Made by a program: the position numbers and the translations under genes | Shown: positions 22,401 through 34,175 of the stretch, one piece after another | Layout: every line of letters begins with the position of its first letter | Numbering within the stretch: the stretch's first letter is position 1 | Notes under the pieces: model-generated | Database searches by the model: none | The model's input: the letters and a program-made list of their open reading frames with translations, nothing else | Told to the model about the DNA's origin: nothing | Source of the DNA: Lepidodermella squamata | Taxonomy: Eukaryota > Gastrotricha | Length of the DNA: 64,000 nucleotides | Assembly: GCA_047495785.1 (NCBI GenBank) | Contig: JBLDXI010000001.1 | Coordinates: 992,001-1,056,000, forward strand | Reading direction: 5' to 3'

Positions 22401-23439
22401 TTCTACAGATGAACCAATCAAAGTAACTTTATCAGTTTGAAGAAGTTTTCAGTGCTTTAAAAAGTGAAGAATGATTTTAGAAGGATGTCAGCTAGACTTA
22501 TAAAGGTTCGTAGAACATTCAAGACGAGTCTGTCATTGTTACAAGCAGCCGATGATTTTTGCCCCCCTTTCGGTATATCGCTTTAGAAATATACGTTGAT
22601 GATTCAGGATTTCGTCTCGAAAGGTTTGGCATTCGCCCAGTCAGTAAGAATGACCCGCTCAAAATCAAATTTGCATCACATTTATTTTAATTGTATCCTG
22701 AAAGTTGATTGGTCTGCTTACTTCATTATAACTGCAAGATAACTAATAATATTGTTAAATTTTGACACATTTATCGTGGGCAAGTAAAGGCTTGCGACGG
22801 AATCGCTGCGGCCTGCCTTCTTTGCGGTTGCTTTGAGGCTGAGGACTTCCTTCCGCTTCTCGGGCTTTGTGCGTTTGACTTTGGGTAATAATAGGTCTTT
22901 GATCTTGAATCTTGATGAATCTTGAGTCTTCCGTTGCCCCTAGGCTCGCTTTGCCTGCCCCTAGGCATTAATGTTTGATGTTTGATTGGCTATTAACATC
23001 CAATGAATTTTGGACAATGAACTTGGGAAGTTGGGAAGACGAAAAATGAACTCCTCAATTCCCAATCAATATTGTTGATCCTCCGATGCCTCAAATCATC
23101 TCAAGTATCATTTATCACTTGTGAATTAATTTTCCAACTATCGCCCACTACATTACTTTCTATTCGTTGCTATACTCATGCTATAAGTATGCTAGCTTTA
23201 TGGCACATTAATTCTTGGCTCACTGAATGCGGGCTACCAGCCGTGTTGCTGGTTGAATCTCCCCACGCGCTGTTCATCGCCGTTTATTTAGTGTCTACAT
23301 TCCTGTTTCCTCTGTGACTTCTGTCATCGGCATACTACATCGAAAGATTTTGATCAGTTATCACCAATCACCAATCATAATATTTCTTTTCGATATTCTA
23401 TATAGCTTTTAATATGACTTGAAGGATTGCTCAGGCTCA
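22401..23439. other. Intergenic promoter region between divergent p62 and 4F2hc-like genes
   Basis: About 1 kb between two divergent start codons, so it should hold both promoters. No clear TATA box or conserved motif was found. A small frame on the minus strand (22771-22968) lacks homology and is not called. Confidence 0.5.
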
Positions 23440-25643
23440 ATGGCGGAAAAAGATGATGATTTTCGGAACGATATTGAGAGCGGCGATATGATTGATACGA
23501 AAAATTCGTTGCTTGATGTACACTCGCCTCAGCCAGCTGACGCTTCTACTGTGAAGTTTTTGTCGGATACAAACAATGAAGAAGCCAGAATAGAGCTGAT
23601 TGTTGAGCAAGGCGTTTACGTCGGTTTCACTCGCGAGGAGCTATTGAAATATGAACGTGACCCTGCATGGCAAAAGCTCCGCATTGCTCTGGCAATATTG
23701 TGTGTCATCGGTTGGCTGTCTTTGCTTGGTGCTACGATTTACACTACTTATTACATGCCTGGTTGTCCTTTGAGACCTGAAATGGGCTGGCCGGAGCGAA
23801 GTATCATCTATGAAATAAACGTTCCGTCATTCCGCATCGGACACAGCTGTGATAGCGAGACCAGATTTACTGGCAACATTCTAGGGATCCACGACATTTT
23901 AAGTATGCCTTACAGTGATCATCCATCTTCAAGGAACTACTTCCTGAATGCGCTAAACCCCGTCAATACTTACTGGTTGAGAGGAATTCACGCAATTGCC
24001 TCGGGAGAATGGAACGAAGACCTTGATGACCTGGACGTTACTATCGTCGGTTCCAATAACAAGCATCTCTTCGATTTATTTACTTTGGCTCGTAAAAAGA
24101 AGAGATTCATACTCATTGATCTACTTCCATACGAATTTGTAAACCAAACGACCGGTGTGCAGAACTTGAACTGTTCGTTTTTGGCTGATTCCGGCTATTC
24201 TTCAGCCGATCTTGGCTATTTAACGGATGCGTCATTGAAAATAAGATGTTTCAATGAGACAGAAATAAAACCTCGGCTACTAAATTTCGTTAAGAAATAC
24301 GCCAGATACGTTAATGGTGAGTTTTTACCCATTTACTTGATTTGATTGTTGACGATGCTGTTTTAGGTTTTGTCTTGGACTATTCACGCTGGCTGTTGCG
24401 TACTAAGGATGGATTTGAAGCTCTGAGGGAAATAGTGGCGAAAGTTAGGGAATATGATGAAAATATTGCCGATAGCACTTTCAAGAAAACGTTCGGCAAA
24501 AAGTTCCTATTCATGCGGATGCCACTATTCTCGAAAGCTTTTGAAAATTCACTTGAGCAACGTCGGATAGACGAGCTAACTGCGAAACTAGCTGGGGTGC
24601 GATCGATCGTTGAAACAATTGATATGATCAGCCCATCCAGTTGCACATCTTCAAGTTGCCTCGTGAAGCTCATTGACGAAATACAGAAGCCGTTGTTTTC
24701 GAATAATTCTAGTCTTCCGGAGTGGATTTTTCTTGACAATAGGACTACTCCGTTTGATTATCTACCTCACAGAGCCTTTACCGTGGACGATCCATTCCTG
24801 AGTCATCGCGCCTTACCGAATCAGTCGAATAGCGACATTGCTTGGTCGCCTGAAGCGCTCGCCGCTTTCGTTATCGCCGCCCTGCCTGGCTCGCCCATTG
24901 TGTATTACGGCTCAGAAATCGGCATGAGCCATCTATCTTCGGTTGCTCAAATGAAGTGGCGTGGAGAGGAAAATAAATGCTCTAATCGTCTGGAAGAACC
25001 TTACTGCTTCTGTTCACAATTTTGCAGTTACGATGAAGCCAAACCGGCTACATGTCCAGTCAGCGATCGATTCCCGCTCTACCAAAGTTATAGAGTAGGA
25101 AGTGATGTCGATTATCCTCCTTCGGTAAGTCAAAACAGATATTTTGTGATTGTTATGATGGTTCGTTTCAAATAGGTAAGCGAGCAAGTTCGAACGGAAT
25201 CGCACGGTCCGTTGAAGGCTGTGGTCAGGATTCTGAGGGAAAAGTTGGAGGCCGATTCCCTCGTTTGGGGCCGAGCTAATGCGTCTATTCTACCAGCTGT
25301 TGGAGTTGGCGAAAATGTCCCGATTTCAATCATTCGCACCGCCAATGACCGATTTAATGACTACGCTGTCATCTTGTCGTTCGGCTTGAAAGTTGGCTCG
25401 TTTCCAGCCGAGAAAATGCGTCGCAAATGCTACGATGAAATCGTCTTTCACCAAGCATCTGGGCCATCGGCAAACAATCAGCGGAAAACTAGCGGCGAAT
25501 TCGAACAGATGGTTGTTCAGTCGCGCGAAGTTCGCCTCATAAAAATCGTCCATTGTAACAGTGGCAGCTATAATTTTCACTACACTTCATCTTTCTTGTT
25601 TCTTCTACTGCTGGCGTGTTTTACTACGTCCATTGTCGGTTGA
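23440..25643 (+). CDS. SLC3A2/4F2hc-like amino acid transporter heavy chain
   Basis: Type II membrane glycoprotein that in this family carries SLC7 light chains to the plasma membrane. Exons 23440-24316, 24367-25124 and 25176-25643 give 700 residues. The cytosolic N-terminus holds the family motif YVGFTREELLKYERDPAWQKLR just before a transmembrane helix at about 80-105. Cys109 follows the helix, where human 4F2hc has the cysteine that joins the light chain. The ectodomain is a divergent alpha-amylase-like fold beginning WPERSIIYEINVPSFR, with YYGSEIGM and several N-x-S/T sites; I see no intact amylase catalytic set. The ATG at 23440 follows a TTGCTCAG acceptor by five bases. The last 18 residues are strongly hydrophobic, which is unusual. 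The closest known relatives are the nematode ATGP heavy chains. Confidence 0.85.
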
Positions 25644-25831
25644 TATTATCAGCAGTTTTCCAGCTAAAAGACCAAACTATATACTTGTTGAAGATGAGAT
25701 GAAAAAACTGAGGACATAATGAAGAAATCGAGTTTTCCCGGTCTCTTGCTCTCGTGTGCTATCGTTCATACAAATGTCTTAAGTTTACGGCGAGTCTAGT
25801 ACCAAATTCAATTTTTTACTGTAAATGTGAC

Positions 25832-25837
25832 AATAAA
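25832..25837 (+). terminator. Poly(A) signal of the 4F2hc-like gene
   Basis: AATAAA about 190 bases after the stop codon. Confidence 0.5.
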
Positions 25838-26500
25838 ATTGGCGTCAAGTGTCGTTATATGATAAATGCTACAATTTGCTAAAAATTCGTTGCTCATTGT
25901 TATTATTAATTGAGGAAATATTCGCTGCCAAAAATAGTCTTATTCCAACCCGAAAAATTCCCACCATATTTTTTTGAGAAATTCCCACCATCTTTCAAAA
26001 ATGCTATATAGGCGACTGCTGTTAAATACTGCGAGGAATCTCCACCTCGGATAAAGCTGTTTGGTTTTGCAATGCGTTTATCAATGAACCTGGGTCTCCT
26101 TTTACCATCCGTCTTGATTCTTTTTCGCGTTTGTCGTGATCAAAATCAATCGTTAGTTCATTGTTGAGTTTTGCGTGGCAAATATTTTTGGTGTGTTATT
26201 ATCGTTACCTCCCTGTTCAAAGATATTCTTATGTTTTACTGTGTACAAATCTTTTGTTTTGTGATGAAAATAAATCAAGAGGAAAAATCATCATCGCAAA
26301 AACGTGATGAAAGTGAAGCTAACGGCCTGACGATTGTTATTCAACCTGCGGAAAGAATGTTGCGGTTTGATTGTTATTAATCGTCGTATTAAATTTTGCA
26401 TTTTATTCATATTTTTACAAATTAGTTTTATTAAAATTGTATGATGACAATCAATTTGCAGTAATACAATTTTTCTGGAGGGTCGAGCTGTGGCTGCAAA
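25838..26500 (+). other. Intergenic and 5' region of the FHIP gene
   Basis: Contains a small direct repeat (GAAAAATTCCCACCAT and GAGAAATTCCCACCAT near 25955-25995) and an acceptor-like TTTGCAG at about 26460, which may be the 5'-UTR or trans-splice acceptor for FHIP, 40 bases before its ATG. A 69-codon frame at 26171-26380 starts with TTG and is not convincing. Confidence 0.4.
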
Positions 26501-29500
26501 ATGAAGTCGTCGCTATCTCTATCTGCGATGCAACTGACCACAGATGACCTGGATGCGTGTCTCGACGTGGTCGAGAGCTACTGGTCGCAAATACAGGTAA
26601 AGTGCCACTCATTGATTATCAATGCAAACAATCTATTCCCCGTTTTAACAATGCAGGAATACACGGCGAGGCCCAAGCTGTGCAGTGACGATTTGGAAAC
26701 GCTGTTCCACTATTTCGAGCAGCTTGTCGAAATCGTAGCGTTGGACCTCAACAGCTCTTCAGGCCGTGCGCGACTTTTGCAGTGCCTCGAAAACAAGGAG
26801 ATTTTTAATTTATATATATCATGGTTAGTAAATTTCCTGATGCAATTTTTGATAGAAAATGAATAGTTATTATGATATTTTATTAGCAGAATATATTTAA
26901 GCGGAGCTTGAATTGACTGTAGCGGAATAAAATTTCAGAAATTGGAACCAAATGTCGCAAACTAGTTCAGATTTTAATCTTTGAATCATTTAATTTAATT
27001 AATAATTTAGTTCCGCTTAAAGTGAGACCCTAGCTACATCCTATCATTTTTAAGGCTATTATTCTAATTTAAAAATTAACAGCGTTTGGATTTCATTTTT
27101 TGAAATACTGGAATGTAAAGAATCACGAATTATTCGGAAATTTTACATCAACATTTTGATTTTAGCCCTCAAACCTTCAATTTAGCGAACGCTCTGAGCA
27201 TTTCTTATAGTCGATTTTCTTCCCTTCTCGGAAGTTTATCCTGAATTGTGGTTAATTAAGTTTTTTCTTGTATTATTCAGGTTACTCAAGTTAACGGATT
27301 CTACCGGTCGCCTTAAAGAGCACCTCTTAGCCTCAGCCCTGCCTTTGTGCCGGCCCGTCGGCCTGCTTTCAGTCGTCCTACCCGATGCTCACCTGTGCCA
27401 ATTCGTCGTTAGTGCCGTCGACTATGCAATATCCGCCAACAAGCCTTCTCGAAATACAACAGCGTCGACTGAGCAAATCAACCTGCTACTCGGCCAAATC
27501 GTCCTCGCTATTTCAAAAGCGATAGCCGCTAACCAAGACTTATTCCTAGCCGTCTACTCTAACCGTTGTGCCCTGCTACCAGCCTATCGTGATTACCTAT
27601 TGCAAAGTTCGAAGGATAAAATTGAGGAGGAACAGCGGTTTCCCGTCATTTCCGCAATGCTTTCAGTCGCCCTGATCCCGGGTGAAGCGGGTGATTTAGG
27701 CCGAGAGGCGATTGTCCTGCTGGTCGATGCAGTTCGGCAACACGGGCGCAGTGATATCGCAATTTTCCTGGCTGAGAACACGGATTTGTGCCCGTTGCTA
27801 GCCACCGGTCTATCCGGCCTATTTTCAACCCTACCCCGGGTTTTGATACCCGACTCGAACAGCGTGTTATTCTCGAGTCAAAATTTCGAATCATTCTTCA
27901 GTAAATCCGAGCCAGTGCTGTTTGTCGAGTGTTTCCGGTTCGTTAACCGCGTAGTCACCCTGGCTCACCCGGCCATCCAAGACCGGCTGGTTGACTTTTT
28001 GTACCACGGCTTTCTAGTACCAGTACTCGCCCCGGCCCTGAACCAGCCGGTTGGCGATGAGTTGATAACAACCATCGTCTACCTAGACTATTTGTGCCTT
28101 CAAAATTTGTCAGACCAAAACGTAGCGGGTGCTTTTGTTAAATTCCTGTTATCGGCTAATTACGACGGAATGGCCACGATTGATACGTTGATCAAGTATT
28201 TGGATGTCCCGTCGTCGGCCAGGTCATCCTCATCGCCGAGTAAAAACTCATCCACATCAACGTCCTCGTATTGGCGGCTTTTGTTTTGCGCACTTGGCAT
28301 GTTTCACTCCTTCCTAAGCCTCAGGTCACTTTCTAATAGTGAAGACGTGTTCTATGAATTGATTCACCGCCACCTTTCGCCGCTGTCCTACCTCATGCGG
28401 AGTCAACGGTTGCAGTTGGTAGCCGCGACAAAGGCGAGGTTGAAATCGCTTTGCGTCCTATGCTCGTTATCGCCGAAGAAATCGCTGGAAAATGGCGATT
28501 CTGAGAAGATTGACGCGTTGCCGAATGCGTTTTACAAACGAGCGGCCGATCATTACTTGTCGCTGGTAACGCTGGACTCGACGCCGCGCGATGGCGACGA
28601 CTCGCCGAACCAGTTCGATTCGCCGACTTCAACGCCGAAAACCACGCCCACGAAGAAGCATTTGTTTTCAGTCGCGATTATTCGATCCCTCGAAGACACC
28701 CCGGTTGGGCGGCAGTTGTTATCTGAATACACGGCTTTGCTAGAGGAAACACCCCGCCGTTTGACGATGGTCGACCGCCAGACTAGCGGTTGGTTGAAAT
28801 GCGGAACTTTGAATTCATTGAGTAACGGGCTATGTGCCACTCATCGTCAATTGCTACTCGAACAGCGCGATGACGAGAAGTTTTTCGAGTCAGAAATTTG
28901 GTCTGATCTTGATCACGTGGAAGAGGAAGAAGACCCGGAAACGTTTGACGAGGCTGAAACTGAGCTGACTGAGTTCATCACTGCGTTGAATCAGGAGTTT
29001 AAGGCGGCGGATGACAGTGACAGCGGTCTGGCGGTTGAAGATGCGCTGGAGAAGCTTGACATGGCTGATTTGAGTGATTCAATTCCGACCTCGGTGTCTG
29101 AACTGCCGTTCGCGATGAATGTATCCGGCATAGGACAGCGGGCTCATGCCGAGTCATTCAGCCAATCGGCGTCGTCGTCGGCGAAAATCACAGTCGGGCC
29201 GTTTTTGACCCGAATCTTCGAGTTGGTCGACCATTTTGCGGAACTGCCTACTCCGGTTGTGGTCGCCCTTGGTACTTTGTTGTCGCATTTGGCGTCTATC
29301 CCGCACCCTCTTCTCGCCCCACTTTTGTTGGATCCTAAACTCAATGTGCATCCTAACGTAAAATCACTTCCACTGGTGCTATCTGCTGTTCGAGAGCGAT
29401 TCATCGAGAAAATTAATTCGGAAGGTAAGTGCGAACTTTACACATTTTTGAGGTGGATAGTAAATAGGTAATACAGAATTTATTAGTCGCGCGAAATTTA

Positions 29501-32142
29501 ATGATTGGCTGAAATGGAATGATTTATTGGTCGAAAATCGAAATATGCACAAGGCCTCAACCCGCAGGTTAAATAGGCCGGGCCACTAATGTGAGTTAAC
29601 TAACAGTAACAGCTATGATACCTATAGTAGATAGTGAGCACCTGAGACAGGTGAGCAGGCTAGCAGCAGCGCGAAGGCTGGGCAGCAGGAACACAGAGGG
29701 AGGAGCAGTACAGAGATGGACACAAATAGAGTAGCAGGGACGACCAGATCGAGCGACACACGAATACAGAGTTGAGCAATATAAGACATAGATAGCGTCT
29801 GTGTACAGTAAAGAACCGGACTGCTGCACGCGGGCCGCCGTTTGCTCGCGCCGCCACCCGTAGCCCAGCAGGAACTCAAGAGGTCAGGAGACACGGGGCA
29901 CCCAAACTCTGGTAAGGGCCGGATAAGAGCCTTGGAAAAAAGGAGGCCCAGGCGCGGACGGGCAGCCAGCTTGGATCGGTGGAGGGAGGCGGTGCGTGGC
30001 CCAGCGTTAGCGCGAACATTTTCCACGTGCGATTGTGGTGCTTCGCAAGCCACAGCCCCAGGTACCGGACTTCTTGGCAGCGCGGGATTGAGGCACCACC
30101 TATGACGAGGCGACCAGCCGGCACATCAGCGACGGTACCGAAGGCCACGTACTCGCACTTGGTGGGGTTGAAGGTCAGACGCCAGCACCAGCGTTCGTGG
30201 TTCCGCAGCGCCATCTGGACTCGAGTGGTGACGTTAGCGGCGGGCTTGCCGGTGGCCCAGAAGGCATGGTCGTCGGCGTAGGCAGCGGCTGCGAACGGCG
30301 TCCTCCGGTTTTGGTCTCTGCCGTGCGAGATTCCGGGGAGGAAGATTTGCTCTGATAGCAATGTGCTTAGCCGAGTGAAATTGAGCCTGCCCTCATATCT
30401 TGGGGACCTCGGATCCCCAAGGAAACAAATTAAATTATTGGGTCGGACAATCCCAATGACGAACGAAGTTGAAAGGTTAGAAGCTGTCAATGGTCTTCAA
30501 TGTCTGAGAAGGGCAGGAGAGACCCCACATTTCTGAACCAGCCAACATTGCGGATTCTATTTTGCCCGAGTAGAGAGTGTCTGTATTTGACCTACTTACC
30601 TAGTTCAAATTAATTCTATGCAAGGATAGTTCGTTGTAGGCGTTTTGTCCGCGGTTGATGGCGTTTGCGATAGCTTCATTCCAACCGAGATCGTGCGAGA
30701 TGGTTATGCCTAAATCTCAGAGCACTGCGCCTAACCGAGTGAAAGCCGGTCGACCTAACCCTAACCCAACCCATCAGCTGGAAATGATAACGACAACAAC
30801 ACTCACTTTATTATTTCAAAATCAAGTTATTCAGCCAGGCAACTAGGGAATGATATCCTCATGCTCAACCAAGTGAAAGTCAAGCAACCAACAAATGCTC
30901 CAATCATTGAGAAAAGGAAGAACATCAGTGACGTTTTACAAACAGATAGTCCGGTCTGACTATGCTGTAATGGTTCAGCTTGCAACAGCTACATCTCCGT
31001 TATTGGCATCGAACCAGATTTCCGCGACGTTACACGATCTAACAAAACGATACATTTTACCAACGTCAGATTGTAATTTTTTCGGAGCTCGAGCTGTTCT
31101 TCGAAGGTGTGTAATTGAAACCGTCAATGCAGTAGCGAAGGAAGAAGAGGAGGAAATTTCTCTGATGACAGTTGCAATGGAAAATCTTCTCAACGAAACG
31201 ACAACTGAGATAAAAATATTTGTCACGATTTTTCAACTTCTGCAAGGCTTGTCAAGCAAGAAAGAAACATTGATACAACTGAGATCTGCAGAGTGAGATC
31301 TATAATAAAAGACGAAGAAAATGGAGATTTCAAGAGTGATGAAAACTCCGATAATCCTAATCGGGAGAAACCTATTGCCAAGACTGAGCCCTCAGCACAT
31401 CCCAACATTTCTTGATACGCTGACCGAAATTCTTTTAGCAATCATAAATTTGACATTTGCGCCCATTTTTTTCTCTATAAGCTATAAGTGAAGCCCAAAG
31501 TGATAATGAAGTAAAATTTTCAAGGTGGAGTTTATATTTTCAATTTAATTAATACGATTCTTATAAAATTCTACAGGATTCACTTCTGCTGACTTGCGGG
31601 AATCGCTGTATGCCCAATGCCAGGAACTGACGCAGGGTGATTTTCACTTTGCCGAGCAAATGCGGCACTGGTCCCCCTCGACCAGCCCGTTGCCTACCGA
31701 CGAGAACCACTTTTCGTCGCCCCAGTCTTCCGGTTCGCGTTACAACGCCATCAAAACGGCGGCGTTGGAGCCGCCCAACTCGCCGAGATCGTTCTTCTCC
31801 CGCCTTCTGCTATCGTCGTCGAACCGAACTGCGAATAACAACGACAGCAATCAGAGTCGTCTAGTCCCTCGCAAGAATTCGTTCAACGGCGAACAAACGA
31901 CGCCGGCGAAACGCACGAGCGCGACGAATGGCAATTCAGAAAACGCGCCCGGTTTCGTTTCATCGTCATCGTCGTCCGAATTCGAGCTGACCCCGCGCGG
32001 TTCGACCGTGCCCAGATCGTCGATGGGCGCCCCCGCCGCCGATCGCCTTGCCCTCTTGTCCCGTTCTCTGGTCCTTTTCGACGCTACGCTGCTGGAACTA
32101 GCGGCGATTTCCACTTCAGCCTCTCGGCGCTTCCTTATTTAA
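26501..32142 (+). CDS. FHIP (FTS and Hook-interacting protein, RAI16-like)
   Basis: Subunit of the FTS-Hook-FHIP complex that links Rab5-positive endosomes to dynein for minus-end transport. Exons 26501-26596, 26657-26823, 27281-29424 and 31577-32142 keep phase and give 990 residues. Family signatures include an N-terminal HWSQ-like segment (SYWSQIQ), ENTDLCPLLATGLSGLFSTLPR, and HPAIQDRLVDFLYHGFLVPVLAPAL. An acidic, Ser-rich stretch follows (about 600-680). A second helical region covers FLTRIFELVDHFAELPTP, and a Ser-rich C-terminus follows. The start is the first ATG of the open frame. The third intron is 2.15 kb, far longer than the others, and holds a retrotransposon remnant. Confidence 0.85.
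26824..27280 (+). other. FHIP intron 2
   Basis: A 457-base A/T-rich intron with donor GTTAGT and acceptor TTATTCAG. No gene or structured element is visible. Confidence 0.6.
29876..30490 (-). pseudogene. Decayed non-LTR retrotransposon reverse transcriptase fragment
   Basis: On the strand opposite FHIP, the frame contains the RT catalytic box A-x-YADD (30269-30280), then a WRLTFNPTKCEYVAFG segment and the YLGLWL motif typical of jockey/CR1-like elements. After about 30010 the frame degenerates, and the fingers domain, endonuclease and most of the thumb are missing. It is a dead 5'- and 3'-truncated copy inside an intron. LTR elements are less likely because the K-x-x-x-F-G...YLG spacing is that of non-LTR RTs. 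Confidence 0.75.
30895..31296 (+). CDS. Unrecognised 133-codon reading frame inside FHIP intron 3
   Basis: ATG-initiated frame on the FHIP strand encoding a mostly helical, charged peptide with an acidic run (KEEEEEISLM) and no cysteine pattern, signal peptide or membrane segment. There is no recognised family. It sits 400 bases from the RT remnant, so it could be part of the same element, a nested gene, or a chance frame in A/T-moderate DNA. No splice or poly(A) signals give it clear gene status. Confidence 0.25.
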   Translation: MLQSLRKGRTSVTFYKQIVRSDYAVMVQLATATSPLLASNQISATLHDLTKRYILPTSDCNFFGARAVLRRCVIETVNAVAKEEEEEISLMTVAMENLLNETTTEIKIFVTIFQLLQGLSSKKETLIQLRSAE

Positions 32143-32680
32143 AATAACACTTGAACTTTTGATATAACAGACAATGATGATACATCGATGTGAAAAATTA
32201 TGATAAGGTTTGTGTTGCTCTTCTCAAGTTCTCGCATTTTTGTTCTAGGCCAAATTTCGATTTATTCGTGGTTTGTGGCAATATTTTTCTCGTCAAAATT
32301 TTATTATGCGACCTTCGAAGCTGCGCTATACTATATTATATTCACAAATTTAACAGTGTAAAAAATTCGACGGCTCAATCATTATTTATTTGAAATTTAT
32401 AATGATGATGAAGAATTACTAATTTTTTGTGCGTTGGTTCGACACGTGCGTTCTTTCTTGTGAAACAATAACATTTTTTGTTCGCCATTCCTTTAGATGT
32501 TAACGACTTGCAACGACAATGTAACTACACTATTGTGACCTCGAGATTCTCTAACCTTTATAAATTTGATTGATATACTTATTGGTACTCTTATTGCTAA
32601 TTTCTAATTGTTACCGCGTTGAAATCAAGCGTCGATTTTTTGCTGATAAACCCAAATCTACGTGCGAGAGTATGTGAAAA

Positions 32681-32686
32681 AATAAA
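32681..32686 (+). terminator. Candidate poly(A) signal of FHIP
   Basis: AATAAA about 540 bases after the stop codon; no closer canonical copy was seen. Confidence 0.4.
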
Positions 32687-34175
32687 GGAAGACGAATAAT
32701 TTGAATTCCAGGTGTCTTCTTGCAGTCAGAGTTGAATTGACTAAATTATGGAAGCGGCGATAAACTCAACAGGCCGAAATAAAGGTATCCCAAGTCCTAA
32801 GTAATATAATCCACACCATTGGTCAGGTTGATGGCTGAATAATCAAATTCAACGCTTTCCGTGTTTTGAAAGTTAAGAAATTTTCAGCGTCCGTGGATGA
32901 AACAGAAGAGGAATAATGAAAAATTCATATTTCGACACCCATATTCCCATTTTTTCGAGCTCCTTTGCTTCGAACACACATGGCAATAAGTGGTGAATTG
33001 TGGAAATTCACGACAAATACTTGAATAAATCTCCCTTAATTCGCTAAGGGAGTGGATATTCGTACTTGAATATTTGTACATTTTCGTATATTTGTACTTA
33101 CAAAGGGTTCCAGCAGCGGATGATTGAAATTTATTTGCTCAAAATACCTATTCTACTTTTGTAAACTGCTCATTCTTCACCTGGTTGGAAACAACGATCT
33201 GGCCTTATCTTATTTGCTGCAGAAAAGCTTATTTTTGCTTGATTTTATCATTACAACTGAACCTTGAGCTTCCTGACCTTTCTGAAAGGTTCATCTCTTA
33301 AAATTCATCCACTGGAATCGCTTTTTCCAACAACCAAGAGAAGTATGACCTTAACTCAGTTTCAAACGTAGAATATTTCGAGCAACATTTTTCCAATTAT
33401 CCGCAACTGGAACACCTTCCAAGTACAAATAGTCGAAAATGCGTACCTATTCAAGTGCGAATATACCGACCCATTAACAAATGACACTCATTATAAGGCA
33501 GAGCCACATGAAATGTGCCTTATCCAATCCAAGCCTTATGACAATTGTTTTGTAGGCAGTAGGCAGGCTTCCAGCTAAGTGCAAGCAGCAGCTGCCAAGT
33601 CGAAAGTATGCAGTTCTGTCGAAATCAAAAACCTTTGCAAAAGACCTGTGAACATGGGTTGAAGTCTTCACATTATTTATTGCAACTTTTTCAATACTTT
33701 CAATTTATCATCGTCGATTTCCAAAATTCACCGATATAACAGGATATGGACAAAGAGTTAGTTGCCTCTATCAATATTTCCCAGTTCTTTGCAAATCAAG
33801 GCACGGCATGACATGGGAAAAATAACACGAATTTCAAGACAGCCCTAACGGTGTTCAGAGGGTATATACTCGATAGAAAGCAGCAACAACCGAGTTTTGC
33901 GAACGTAACAAAAATAGCAAAATTAGGAGCGCAACTGAAAAAACAGGCGTTCTTCTGCTCGAACAAACACAATAATTCAAGGTAACGAAAGCATTTTTTC
34001 TAAAATTCGAAATAATGAAGTGTGTATGCAGCAATGTTTTGATATATTTCGAGGTCTTTAAAGCAGACGCGAGTTGAGACGTTATGTTTAGATTTTAAGG
34101 TGACAATTCTTTGTAGAATATATGAATGGCTTTTATCGTCTTTTTTAGCATTAAAGTGTAATAGAAATAAACAGA
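32687..34175. other. Intergenic region between FHIP and MGAT5
   Basis: Convergent 3' flanks. TTTATT at 33676-33681 could be the poly(A) signal for MGAT5 on the minus strand but is 500 bases from its stop. No gene is seen. Confidence 0.4.

Noticed and set aside
29622-30053. 143-codon minus-strand frame next to the RT fragment
   Set aside because: Low-complexity Ser/Leu/Cys composition and no retroelement motif; probably non-coding remnant sequence.
30751-30772. Telomere-like CCTAACCCTAACCCAACCC stretch in FHIP intron 3
   Set aside because: Only about two and a half units and not the TTAGGC nematode repeat; most likely chance or retroelement tail.
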